Shown here in pieces: positions 1 through 8,566 of a DNA stretch of 64,000 nucleotides (the first letter of the stretch is position 1; each line of letters starts with the position of its first letter). The stretch comes from Zygaena filipendulae (Eukaryota > Arthropoda > Insecta > Lepidoptera > Zygaenidae): positions 2,194,001 to 2,258,000 of the forward strand of contig OU015664.1 in the NCBI GenBank assembly GCA_907165275.2, read 5' to 3'. Below the pieces are notes generated by a model that saw only the letters and a list, made by a program, of their open reading frames with translations, was not told the DNA's origin and searched no databases. Both the position numbers and the translations under genes were made by a program.

Positions 1-2555
1 GTACTGAGTATTGGATAGCAAATTATTATTCTCTAAATACCATTCGAGGCGGTTTTTGAGTAGTATTTCAGCTATTTTTATTAAAACAGACGATAAAACT
101 ATTGGACGATAAGAACTAGCATCATTTGGAGGTTTGTTAGGTTTGAGAACAGGGACCCAATTCTCGCCTCCTTCGAAAAAATCTCGAACTCGAGATTGCT
201 GTTCGATCCCTATGTCGACCACAAAATCTCGATACTCGAACCTGTTTCTTCGTATCTCCTATTCTCAACACAAATCGAACTAGACTTCGAGTTTATAGTG
301 TAAAATGTTGCCAGTAAAAGCTTATTCGAAAGCCGTATCCATTCCATTCTACATGATTCATCTGGAGCTAAAAAGGCAGCAGCTTTTTAAAGTTTTTAAA
401 TAGTGTGCATCGTTTTATATCAAGAACTAACATATTTTACAATATATTTGTACCAAAAAAAAGAAAAGTTCTTACTTTTATCACTTTTACAACATCACTT
501 TAATTTTGTTTAAATTAGTTTGCGTAGTACGGATCGTGATGCATAATATTAGTTTTTGTTTTTACCCGTTTTTGGGGAAGGCAAAGGGATCGTAGTTCAT
601 ACAGCCTGAATTGGCTGTATAGAATACGATTCCCTTGTTTTTTTTTCTGAAGTTATATTTACATCCAATTGGGTTGCTGATATGCATTTCGATGCTTAAT
701 CGGAACTTTAAGCTATGAAGTTGCAGTTAATTACCACCATAACACTTAATACGGAGTATATTTACTAATACATAATAAACTTCTAAAACTGTAACATATG
801 ACTTGGCTGTATGGCTCAACGTCCCTTGCCTGTCCCAGATGGGGATAGATAAAAAACAACAACAACTTCTGAAACTGTCACGCACGACACCGCTATTGGA
901 CATTTATGAAGATTCGAATTCGAAATTTACGTCTCGACCGCTTCCGACCAGTCGAAGCAGTTCGAACGGCTTTCATTCGAGAAATGTCGAAGTCGACATG
1001 TCGAGAATTGCTCAACTTGACTTCATCTCGATTTAATGTTCGAATTCGAACTTTATCTCGAGTCCGAGTCTACTTCGAATGTGCGAGAATTGCCCCCCAG
1101 GCAACACTATTTGACATTTCCATGACAAAGGAATGACGCCTGTCATCATGATGGTGTTGATAAGATTTAGATAATAGATAAGAATTTCATCAGTATTACT
1201 AGAAAAGAAGGAATATGGAATACCGTCTGCACCTGGTGCAGAATCTTTAGTGCCATGTATTGCAGCTTTTAGTTCGTGAAGCGAAAAGGGACAGTTTAAG
1301 TGTGAGAGGTTATCGGGCAAGGTATCTGTGTTATTGACTGGTGCTACCCATGGAGGAGATAGTTTGTCCATGAAATTATTGGCTACACTAGGAGGAATGT
1401 TCCATATGGAATTTGGATTAGAAGCAGATTTAAATCTTTTAATATTACGCCAAACTAGTGTAGGGGGGGTGTCAGGTGAAATAGAACTACAAAATTTCCT
1501 CCAGCCCTCAAACTTTTTCTGTTTGAATAACTTTTTAGTTTCTGCAATGATTTTCGCCAAAGCATCGTAGTTGGCTTCAGACATGTCACTATTGTATATC
1601 TTTTCTGCCACTGTTCTTTTCCTGATAGCAACAGTACAATCATTGTCCCACCATGGTGGTGACGGTATTTTGGTACTTGAATTAGATTTGATAGGGAATA
1701 CTTCTCCTGCTGCTTCATTTAAAATATAAGCCAAAGTTTCTGCACATTCATTTACCGTCTCAGGTGTCACAGCAGGAAGGGAAGTCAACTTGGTTTCAAC
1801 ACTAGTTTTATACTTAATCCAGTCTTTAGAACATTTATCAGGAAGTCTATATTTCCTTGTGGACAAATTTTTTTTTTTTTTTTTTGGCTTGTTTGTTTTT
1901 TAAAGGGGAGTGTAATAACTATAGGAAAGTGATCACTCCCAAGTGTAGATGAGTGGGTGTACCAAGATACCTGAGAGGCCAAATTTGGAGTACATATTGA
2001 CAGATCAACAGCACTTAGATTACGTCCAGGGGCTGTGAGGCGAGTGAGAGAACCTGTGTTCAAAATACATAAGTTATGTAAATTGACAATATCTAATAGG
2101 CTTTCTCCATAGTTATCAGAGACAGTACTGCCCCAAGCTTGGTGGTGGCAGTTGAAATCTCCCAGTACTAAAAAGGGTTTAGGGAGAGTGGAAAACAGAT
2201 TATTTATTTCATTCATAAGTGTAGATGATTGAGAAGGAATATAGATAGATACTAAGTTAAGATTATGTACATGTACAGCTATAATTGATATTAGAGGGTT
2301 ATAAGATGGTAAAGAGATGATGTCATATTTGACATTATTTTTGATTAGAATGGCTACTCCGCCATACCCATCATTTCTGTCTCTTCTTATGGTGTTGTAA
2401 CCAGATATTTTAAAGTTCCATTGGGGTTTAAGCCATGTTTCTGATAAAACAAGAACAGACGGTTCATATTCATTCAATAGATAAATTATTTCATGTTTTT
2501 TATGTAGAGCACTATGGCAATTCCACTGGATTATTTGGTCGGTTTGTCTGTCCAT
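1..2555 (-). pseudogene. LINE ORF2, endonuclease-reverse transcriptase, interrupted
   Basis: The likely start is MDRQTDQIIQWN at 2555. The apurinic-type endonuclease domain is clear: LVLSETWL, LGDFNCHHQAWGS and SDHFPI motifs lie between 2555 and 1900. A T18 run (1868-1885, poly-A on the coding strand) shifts the frame. The downstream frame resumes with the linker and the start of the reverse transcriptase (APGADGIPYSF near 1210-1240). At about 1100 the frame stops at an inserted element and resumes at about 150 with a YRPI motif, running to base 1. The catalytic YADD region would lie outside the window. The copy has at least two lesions and is not functional. Confidence 0.88.
154..1098. mobile_element. 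945-bp inverted-repeat DNA element inserted in the LINE
   Basis: The reverse transcriptase frame of the LINE is continuous on both sides of this block, so the block is an insertion. Its ends are inverted: CAATTCTCGC at 158-167 against GCGAGAATTG at 1083-1092, followed inward by TTCGAA and CTCGAG in matching order. AGG flanks both sides (151-153 and 1099-1101), a possible 3-bp target duplication. The interior is rich in TTCGAA, TCGA and CTCGA words, especially 165-300 and 905-1080. No transposase frame is seen, so it looks non-autonomous. The superfamily is not clear; a 3-bp duplication would fit PIF/Harbinger-like elements. Confidence 0.72.
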
Positions 2556-4068
2556 TTTGAGAGAATTGAATGTTATTAAGTACAGGGTGAGCAGCGTTGG
2601 ACGGTGGGAGAAGGTTGAATTGGGAGAACAGATTAAATAGAGCTGTGACAAAATCATTAGGTAATTGAGTATCAGCAGCAGGTAAGGTTGAGTCTACACG
2701 GTTACTAAACCCACAGCCATTATTAGGAGTGGGAATTGCGTATTCTTGCACAAGAGCTTGGTGAGCTACTTTGTCAAATCCCTTGGATGGGATAGGGCGA
2801 GGACGAGGTTTTGTATATATAGTTTTCTTGTATGATACTGAGGGATTACTACTACTACTAGGTGAAAAGTTATTATAAGGGGTTTCATTCATAGATAGTT
2901 TTATGGCAGGGTTAGCCAATACTTCAGCAAAAGATTTTGAAATAGGTGGGTGCAATTTTAAAGCTTCCATGTAAGAAACACAATTCTGTGCCATATATAG
3001 TTTTATTTGTGATTGTCTCGCAAACTCAGGGCATGTTTTGTTACTTGCAAAATGACTACCACCACATGAACAGCAGGATGCCTCTTCTTCAGAGATGTTA
3101 CAAGACTCACCTATATGATCTTGGGCGCACTTGAAACAACGTGGTTTTGATCTACATTGTGCCTTGGTATGCCCAAAGCGGCAGCAGTTAAAACATTGTA
3201 TAGTGGGGTATATGTACATATCTACAGTGAGTGAATTGTAACACATAAAAATGCGTTTCGGCAAAACTTGTCCATCAAATGTGAGCACAATAGTTTGAGA
3301 TGGTTTCCAAGTTGGGGTACCATCAATATAAGTTTTGAAATTCAATCTCCTTACCTTGATAATTTCACCACACCCTATTGGGACAGATATATTATCTTTC
3401 ACTTCATCAGGAGACCACTCGGCTGGGACTCCACGGACTAAACCCATTCGTGTAATATTAAAGGTAGGTATGAATGCCTTTAGGTTATTTTTTGTTAAAC
3501 TATCATGACTAATGAAGGTATTGGCATCTTGATATTTAGAAAATGATACAGACATTTTATTACGGCCAATTTTTTTCACACTTCCATTTATTATATTACT
3601 AAATGAATTATTTTTCAGGAATTTACCAAAAGCCATAGGGTGCATAGTAGTTGTATCGTTTGGAGAATCCTGATGTCTTTGGACATGCACTACGTAAGGA
3701 GCAGCATCCGTCTTTTCATATAAGGTCCTACCTATGGGTACAGAAGGTGCAGTAGGTGTGGAAGTGGGTACAGGCGGATCTTGCACGAGCACATTTTTAA
3801 AAAGAGCTGGAGAGGCAATTTTGCGATTTGGTTCAGACTGATCCGATGTCGATTCATTACAGTTACAATCAGAGGGTTTTGGTGGGTCGGCTGTGTGATG
3901 TCGGCGTCTTTTTTTATTGCAATGTTTGCAGATATGTAATCGACTGCGTTTCAGAGATCGACTCGCGACCGATCCGTCTGTTTCCATGCCAGATTCATTG
4001 TTTGAGCCAATTGTAATAAAATTAGAAGCCGGGGGGACAGAACCCCCCGGCTCCGGGACATCTTTCAT
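2512..4068 (-). CDS. LINE ORF1, gag-like nucleic-acid-binding protein
   Basis: This intact 518-aa reading frame begins MKDVPEPGG. It is the RNA-binding/chaperone protein of the retrotransposon and would package element RNA. A run of three zinc knuckles is seen around residues 290-345: CFNCCRFGHTKAQC (CX2CX4HX4C), CFKCAQDHIGESC (CX2CX3HX4C) and a CX2CX3HX6C motif (CSCGGSHFASNKTC with its preceding Cys). This triplet is the usual signature of Jockey/I-group gag proteins. A basic stretch (KHCNKKRRRHH) lies near residue 50. The frame has no stops although ORF2 is broken, which suggests a fairly young insertion. It overlaps the ORF2 start by 44 bases. Confidence 0.88.
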   Translation of the reverse strand: MKDVPEPGGSVPPASNFITIGSNNESGMETDGSVASRSLKRSRLHICKHCNKKRRRHHTADPPKPSDCNCNESTSDQSEPNRKIASPALFKNVLVQDPPVPTSTPTAPSVPIGRTLYEKTDAAPYVVHVQRHQDSPNDTTTMHPMAFGKFLKNNSFSNIINGSVKKIGRNKMSVSFSKYQDANTFISHDSLTKNNLKAFIPTFNITRMGLVRGVPAEWSPDEVKDNISVPIGCGEIIKVRRLNFKTYIDGTPTWKPSQTIVLTFDGQVLPKRIFMCYNSLTVDMYIYPTIQCFNCCRFGHTKAQCRSKPRCFKCAQDHIGESCNISEEEASCCSCGGSHFASNKTCPEFARQSQIKLYMAQNCVSYMEALKLHPPISKSFAEVLANPAIKLSMNETPYNNFSPSSSSNPSVSYKKTIYTKPRPRPIPSKGFDKVAHQALVQEYAIPTPNNGCGFSNRVDSTLPAADTQLPNDFVTALFNLFSQFNLLPPSNAAHPVLNNIQFSQNGQTNRPNNPVELP

Positions 4069-4292
4069 GCGAAGAAATTAGCAAAATTTGACTCACCAGA
4101 GATGCTGGGGCACAAATAAATAATAAATACACTATAAATACAAGATAAGGAAGAACAAACCAATCAACTGATCACTATTTATGGGAGAAAATTGGTAAAA
4201 ATAAAAAGAGCTCAGAAAACACGTCCGCGAAGTTTTAACGTTTCCCGCGCTTTCCTCTTATAAATTGTTTAGTTGCTGCATCATACTTAAGG

Positions 4293-4322
4293 TGTAACCA
4301 CAAATTAACTAGACTTGTAACC
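4293..4322 (+). repeat. Micro-insertion, ACAAATTAACTAGAC module, 7-bp flanking repeats
   Basis: TGTAACC (4293-4299) and TGTAACC (4316-4322) flank a 16-bp insert, ACAAATTAACTAGACT. The same module recurs at 5598, 7612 and 7903. Confidence 0.55.
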
Positions 4323-4530
4323 TCATGCAGCCGCTCGACGCTCGTTTGCAGCGATAAATCCACAGAACACACAAAATCTGGTCACATTTGGTCACGTGAC
4401 TTGATTGTCGCCGCGTCAAAAACACCCCGGTGCAACCTCATGCAAGCCGCTCGACGCTCGTTTGCAGCGACATGTCTGGTTACGTGAACCTATTTTGAAT
4501 TTCCCGCGACTAAAAAAAAGTAGCGATAAG
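4319..4530 (+). repeat. Repeat with GCTCGTTTGCAGCG units, two direct copies
   Basis: The words CCTCATGCAGCCGCTCGACG and GCTCGTTTGCAGCGA occur twice in direct order (from 4320 and from 4434). The second copy continues into a TGTCTGGTTACGTGA stretch. The same sequence is found inverted at 7800-7866, so this is a dispersed element, probably the end of a DNA transposon. Its boundaries are uncertain. Confidence 0.55.
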
Positions 4531-4586
4531 TCGCCGGCAGCAAAATCAGTGTACTGTGTGATGATGGTTCCTGGCCGGACCACGGT

Positions 4587-4980
4587 ATGGAACAGAGTTT
4601 TTACGCTGGCACAAATTCATTATTTTTATTGTTCCCTTTTGTGCCACTAATTCCAGGAATTTGTGCCTTCTCGTTCTGGAGTTACAAGAGTACGATTGTG
4701 GTCGGGCTGCAGGGAATCCTAGTTTCTGGCCCGATTACGATACGGAACGGAGATTTTTTGTTGCAAGATTACATTTTAATTGTGCCTTTTAGTGCCACCA
4801 GTCCTAGGAAAGTGTGCCTTCTGGTTCTGGAGTTACAACTTACAAGAATACGACCCAACCATGGCTCGGAACTGAGATTTTTTTTTAACAAATTAATTAT
4901 TTTAGTTGTGCCTTCTAGTGCCACTAATCCCAGGAATTTTTGCCTTCTGGTTCTAGAATACCTAACTATAGTACGAGCCT
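4587..4980 (+). repeat. Degenerate tandem repeat, about 3 units of 120-145 bp
   Basis: Three successive blocks share the order: a GGAAC.GAG..TTTTT word, then TTGTGCC, AGTGCCAC, CCAGGAATTTGTGCC and TTCTGGTTCTGGA-like words. The blocks lie at about 4587-4725, 4730-4865 and 4866-4980 and have diverged by small indels. An open frame of 131 codons runs through them but looks accidental. Confidence 0.6.
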
Positions 4981-4990
4981 AATCTTTACA

Positions 4991-5210
4991 ATAGCTGTTC
5001 CCCGCGGTTTCATCCGCGTAGTATGCGAAATATCAATGTAGTTTCTTCTGAGTTAATTTTAGAGTTCCCGTGGAAATTCCGGGATAAATAGTAGCCTATG
5101 TCCTTGTCTGTACCCCTGACAATGTGATGATCGGTTAAGTCGTTTAGCCGTGAAAGCGTAACAAACAAACAAACAACCTCACTTTTGCATTTATAATATT
5201 AGTAGGATTA
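4991..5210 (+). repeat. Family A repeat copy (CGCGG head, AGTAGGAT tail)
   Basis: The copy starts at a CCCGCGGTTTCATCCGCG head. It has the AGTTCCCG..GGAAATTCCGGGATAAA body, the CCGTGAAAGCGTAACAAAC segment, and the TATAATATTAGTAGGAT end. It looks like the 3' part of a non-LTR element or a SINE. About 25 copies, in both orientations, occur in this window. Confidence 0.7.
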
Positions 5211-5597
5211 ATTTGTAAATATTTCCATTGACTTTGATAACAGTGCCCTAAAATATTTCAATACTCATTACAATTCTCTTCATCGCAGACACAACAGTGT
5301 TTAGAAAGCAATGTCTCACGCATGGATCGGTTGTAAACTTTCACTCATGTTAGTTTAGGCTCTAAAGAGCACGTACCCAAGGCCGTACAATTATTAAAAA
5401 AAAAACAAGTGAACTGACAAAGACTCACCAATGCATTTCAATGTAAATACTTCAGAAGAGAAAATTACTACTGAATTGGCTGTATGGACTTAGTTTCCTT
5501 TGCCTTCTCCATTGGGGTAAATTTAACAAAAAAAAGAAGACCGAGTGGTACCTACCCTCAGTAGGTACCTACCTTAGTTAATTTGTGGTACCCACCC

Positions 5598-5621
5598 ACA
5601 AATTAACTAGTCTTATGTCTA
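5598..5621 (+). repeat. ACAAATTAACTAG module next to its own inverted half
   Basis: The module (ACAAATTAACTAGTCTTATG...) is preceded at 5574-5586 by the inverted half TTAGTTAATTTGT, giving a small palindrome around GGTACCC. GGTACC recurs at 5565-5592. Confidence 0.45.
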
Positions 5622-5662
5622 CCTACCTAGTACCTATGTTTTTCGATTATTCTTTTGTAAAT

Positions 5663-5869
5663 AACTAGCTGTCGCGCGCAGTTTCACCCGCGATAATTTC
5701 AGAGTTCCCGCGGGAATCCCGGATTACAATATAGCCTATGTTACTCAGGGAAAATGTAGCTTTCTAATGGTGAAAGAATTTTTGAAATCGGTCTAGAAGT
5801 TTTGGAGTTAAATAGTAACAAACAAACAAAAAATCAAATCTTTCCTCTTTATAATATTAGTATAGATTA
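5663..5869 (+). repeat. Family A repeat copy, variant tail
   Basis: The head is CGCGCAGTTTCACCCGCG, followed by TTCCCGCGGGAATCCCGG. It ends in TATAATATTAGTATAGAT. The middle carries the GGTGAAAGAATTTTTGAAAT variant seen in RTE-like 3' ends. Confidence 0.65.
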
Positions 5870-6335
5870 TCACAATCTTAAAAAGTTGGTTGATTTAACA
5901 ATCATAATATATTATGAATCTATTCCACATGAAGTTTTTGTATCTTCAGTTTTTTTATATATAATTATCACAATCTTAAAAGGTTTATTGATTTAACAAA
6001 CATATATTATGAATCTAGTCCACATGAAGTTTTTGTATCTTCAGTTCTTTTATGTATAATTATCACAATCTTATAAGATTTATTGATTTAACAAACATAT
6101 ATTATGAATCTAGTCAACATGAAGAGTTTTTGTATCTTCAGTTCTTTTGTAATTATCACAATCTCAAAAGGTTTATTAATTTAATAATCATATATTATGA
6201 ATCTAGTTAGCATGAAGTTTTTGTATCTTCAGTTCTTTTATAAATAATTATCACACTCTTAAAACGTTTACTGATTTAACAATCATATTATGAATCTAGT
6301 CAACATGAATAGTTTTGTATCTATTTGTATCAATC
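5866..6335 (+). repeat. Minisatellite, about 5 units of about 95 bp
   Basis: Each unit reads ATTATCACAATCTTA, then GGTTTATTGATTTAACAA, a TATTATGAATCTAGT word, a CACATGAAG word and TTTTTGTATCTTCAGTTCTT. Units begin near 5866, 5965, 6059, 6155 and 6245; the last is shortened. It starts exactly at the 3' end of a family A copy. Confidence 0.85.
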
Positions 6336-6729
6336 TTAAAAAATAGAACTTTGTCTTAATGACGGAACAATTTATACAAATAATTCGTTAAACAAAACAA
6401 GAAGATCCAGTTAACAAATTAAGTGTCTGATGCAAATCTCTGACATTTTTTGAGCACCAAAATCTCAATGACAGTTTCCATTCTTTCCGACGGTGGTAAT
6501 CGTCGCAAGTTAAAACCCACCCCAAGTAGGAATCCATCGATATCATCCATTTGTGGTGGTGGAGGTGGTTCAGGCACTGGATCTTCTCAGGAAATTGCAT
6601 CGGCAATACGGTTCAGAACAACCATTGACTCATCCACTCCTTTCTCTCTAATGGAATGTCTTCTTATCTTCTCACTTCAACTGAATACCTGAATTTTTTA
6701 AACCCAATTACAATGATAATTCTTATTAA
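6336..6729. other. Intergenic, no supported gene
   Basis: Two overlapping frames of 72-80 codons cross here on opposite strands. Neither shows a recognisable domain or splice context. A GGTGGTGGAGGTGG stretch near 6553 gives a short poly-Gly reading only. Confidence 0.4.
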
Positions 6730-6947
6730 AAACTAGCTGTGCCTCGCGATTTCACCCGCTATAATTCCGGGATAAAAAGTACCCCCTCAGACGAAATAAA
6801 AAGAGTACCCCATGACCTTCTCTGTACCCCTGCATATATGCCACACGTGCATGCCAAATTTCATCCAAATCCGTTCAGCCGTTTTTGCGTGATTGAGTAA
6901 CAAACATCCAAACATCCACACTTTTAGATTTATAATATTAGTAGGAT
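6730..6947 (+). repeat. Family A repeat copy
   Basis: The head is CTCGCGATTTCACCCGC. The middle has TCCAAATCCGTTCAGCCG, and the end is TATAATATTAGTAGGATA. Confidence 0.65.
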
Positions 6948-7513
6948 AAAAATATCGACAAAATTTTGAAAATATGTTAGAATTGAGTTGAATTGGTTAC
7001 CTTCCTCATTATCGTGTTCGTAAACACTTTCGTCTACATCTACGTCACGCTCCTCTTTCTCATCGATATGCCGGCTGACATCACTGCTTGTTGTACATGA
7101 AATAAGACATAAAGTCGTAAGTTCTGTAGATAATCCTGAAATTTATAACTCTGCTAGTTTTCACATTCAAGTTATCTTTGGCTAATCAAATTAACTTCCC
7201 TTTATTATTATACTTAATTACTGTTTTTATATTGTAAGGTGATATGAAATAAACGACAACAACCGTATCAAAAACAAAATATTAAACTGAGACATTAATA
7301 TGACAACAAAACTGCTAGGTAACAAAAAAAGATGGTTCGAAATTAACATACACTTTAATCTTAATAAAACTGTACAATGAGGAAACAAAATTATCGTTTA
7401 AACGTTTATGATTCTTTAATTAAATGTTTTAATATATTTACCTCGTCTGAATTCATTGTTTACCTAGATAAATAAATTAAATAAATCGTTGCAGCACCAA
7501 GTCAACTCACGCC

Positions 7514-7560
7514 CTCACGCCCACGTGGCACGTAGTGATTACCTTCTCTCTGCTCACGCC
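7514..7560 (-). repeat. 31-bp micro-insertion, 8-bp duplication CTCACGCC
   Basis: CTCACGCC at 7514-7521 and 7553-7560 flanks an insert (7522-7552). Read on the minus strand, the insert begins CAGAGAGAAGGTAATCACTA and ends CACGTG. It is the longest of four inserts sharing the AAGGTAATCACTAC core. Confidence 0.65.
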
Positions 7561-7572
7561 ATTTCCCAAATA

Positions 7573-7613
7573 CCAGCCACCAGAGAGAAGGTAATCACTA
7601 CGTTTCCAGCCAC
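7573..7613 (+). repeat. 25-bp micro-insertion, 8-bp duplication CCAGCCAC
   Basis: CCAGCCAC at 7573-7580 and 7606-7613 flanks the insert 7581-7605, which begins CAGAGAGAAGGTAATCACTA and ends CGTTT. With the inverted copy at 7522-7552 it can form a hairpin. Confidence 0.7.
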
Positions 7614-7637
7614 AAATTAACTAGACATATGTCTAAA
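7612..7637 (+). repeat. ACAAATTAACTAGAC module, abutting copy
   Basis: The 26-bp module (ACAAATTAACTAGACATATG and six more bases) overlaps the right CCAGCCAC repeat of the neighbouring insertion. I see no clear direct repeat of its own. Confidence 0.45.
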
Positions 7638-7639
7638 GA

Positions 7640-7866
7640 CAGCGTCACAGCGCGGCGGGCAGCGACAAAGCTGAACATTTTCAGCTTTGTCGCCACATCG
7701 ATTTATCGCTGCCAAACGAAACCTCATAAAAAACGAGCGACGAGCGACATAGCTCAACATTTTCAGCTTTATGACCGCCGCCGCACCTTTTGAAACGCGG
7801 GAAATTCAAAATGGGGTCACGTGACCAGACATGTCGCTGCAAACGAGCGTCGAGCGGCTGCATGAG
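7640..7866 (-). repeat. Dispersed element, inverted copy of the 4.3-4.5 kb repeat
   Basis: GTCACGTGACCAGACATGTC, GCAAACGAGCGTCGAGCGG and CTGCATGAGGT at 7815-7866 are the reverse complement of the words at 4436-4490. Internally, ACATTTTCAGCTTT occurs twice and ACGAGCGACGAGCGAC once. The 60-codon minus-strand frame here is not a gene. Confidence 0.55.
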
Positions 7867-7900
7867 GTCGTACGAGAGAAGGTAATCACTACGGTCGTAC
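7866..7900 (+). repeat. 19-bp micro-insertion, 8-bp duplication GGTCGTAC
   Basis: GGTCGTAC at 7866-7873 and 7893-7900 flanks GAGAGAAGGTAATCACTAC (7874-7892). Confidence 0.7.
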
Positions 7901-7938
7901 CCACAAATTAACTAGACTTATGTCTAAAGGTCGTACCC
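7893..7938 (+). repeat. 26-bp micro-insertion, GGTCGTACCC flanking repeats
   Basis: GGTCGTACCC at 7893-7902 and 7929-7938 flanks the 26-bp ACAAATTAACTAGAC module (7903-7928). The same target was therefore hit twice in tandem: three copies of GGTCGTAC lie at 7866, 7893 and 7929. Confidence 0.65.
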
Positions 7939-8109
7939 TTACGCAAGCGAAGACGGCGTCAATGTAGAAAAAGATATCACATTCACCCAATTGTTGCTGA
8001 TAGGGTGACGAATGGTGAATTTTCTACATTATTTGAAAAGCTACGTCAGGACGAGGAAAAGTTCTAGTTCTCTGGCATCGCGATCTTTGTAAAGTTCATT
8101 AGATAAATC

Positions 8110-8460
8110 CTACAATGCAGGACGTAGGCGCACCTCGGCAATCACACGTTCGGTATCAATATTCATGGCGACTATACGCGCGCGCGTACCATTTAGCCGA
8201 CGGTCGGGAACAGAGTGAGGACCAGGAGGACCACAGAACACACCTACCCTAAGGTGAGGACGCTCATAGCGCGTCAGTCGACCGACGTACGCGGCGCTGA
8301 CGAGCGAGACCGACGCGCGCCATACGCGGCGCGTAGCAACTCGCGCGCCGCTGATGTCAGCGTCACAGTATGGTGCTCTATAGAACACAACGAATATTCG
8401 TAGTTCGTACGCGCGACCGACGTACGCGACCGACGTCAGCGACAGAGGAATTCAGGCCTT
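8110..8460. promoter_or_regulatory. CpG-rich block upstream of mael, likely promoter/5' region
   Basis: This is the most CpG-dense non-coding stretch near the gene, with CGCGCGCGTACC, GACGTACGCGGCG and repeated CGACCGACGTACGCG words. It ends about 100 bp before the mael start codon at 8567. Two antisense open frames (about 60-90 codons) are by-products of the GC-rich sequence. It may hold the mael promoter and 5' UTR, but repeats such as CGACCGACGT could also mean an old transposon. Confidence 0.4.
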
Positions 8461-8566
8461 AACCTCTTTGCAATTTGCATTTTTTATTTTGCGTAAACTT
8501 TTCATAACAGAAGAGATTCCAATTTCCAAGAGGTTCTTGATAATCGCCATCGGTAATAATTTCAAA

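Larger units (their letters stand above)
1..4200 (-). mobile_element. Jockey/I-type non-LTR retrotransposon, broken, 3' end outside window
   Basis: The minus strand carries a LINE-type element: a gag-like ORF1 (4068-2512), then an overlapping endonuclease/reverse-transcriptase ORF2 (from 2555) that runs off the window at base 1. The 5' untranslated part lies upstream of 4068; its exact 5' end is not visible, so about 4200 is a guess. ORF2 starts inside the last 44 bases of ORF1 in another frame, as in many Jockey/I-group elements. The copy is dead: a T18 run at 1868-1885 shifts the ORF2 frame, and a separate inverted-repeat element (154-1098) splits the reverse transcriptase domain. Confidence 0.9.

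Noticed and set aside
4587..4982. 131-codon ORF
   Set aside because: It lies on a degenerate tandem repeat and has no recognisable domain; the three units are not kept in the same phase.
5866..6335. CRISPR-like array (repeats of similar length)
   Set aside because: The units are contiguous with no unique spacers, and the genome is an animal nuclear genome; it is a minisatellite.
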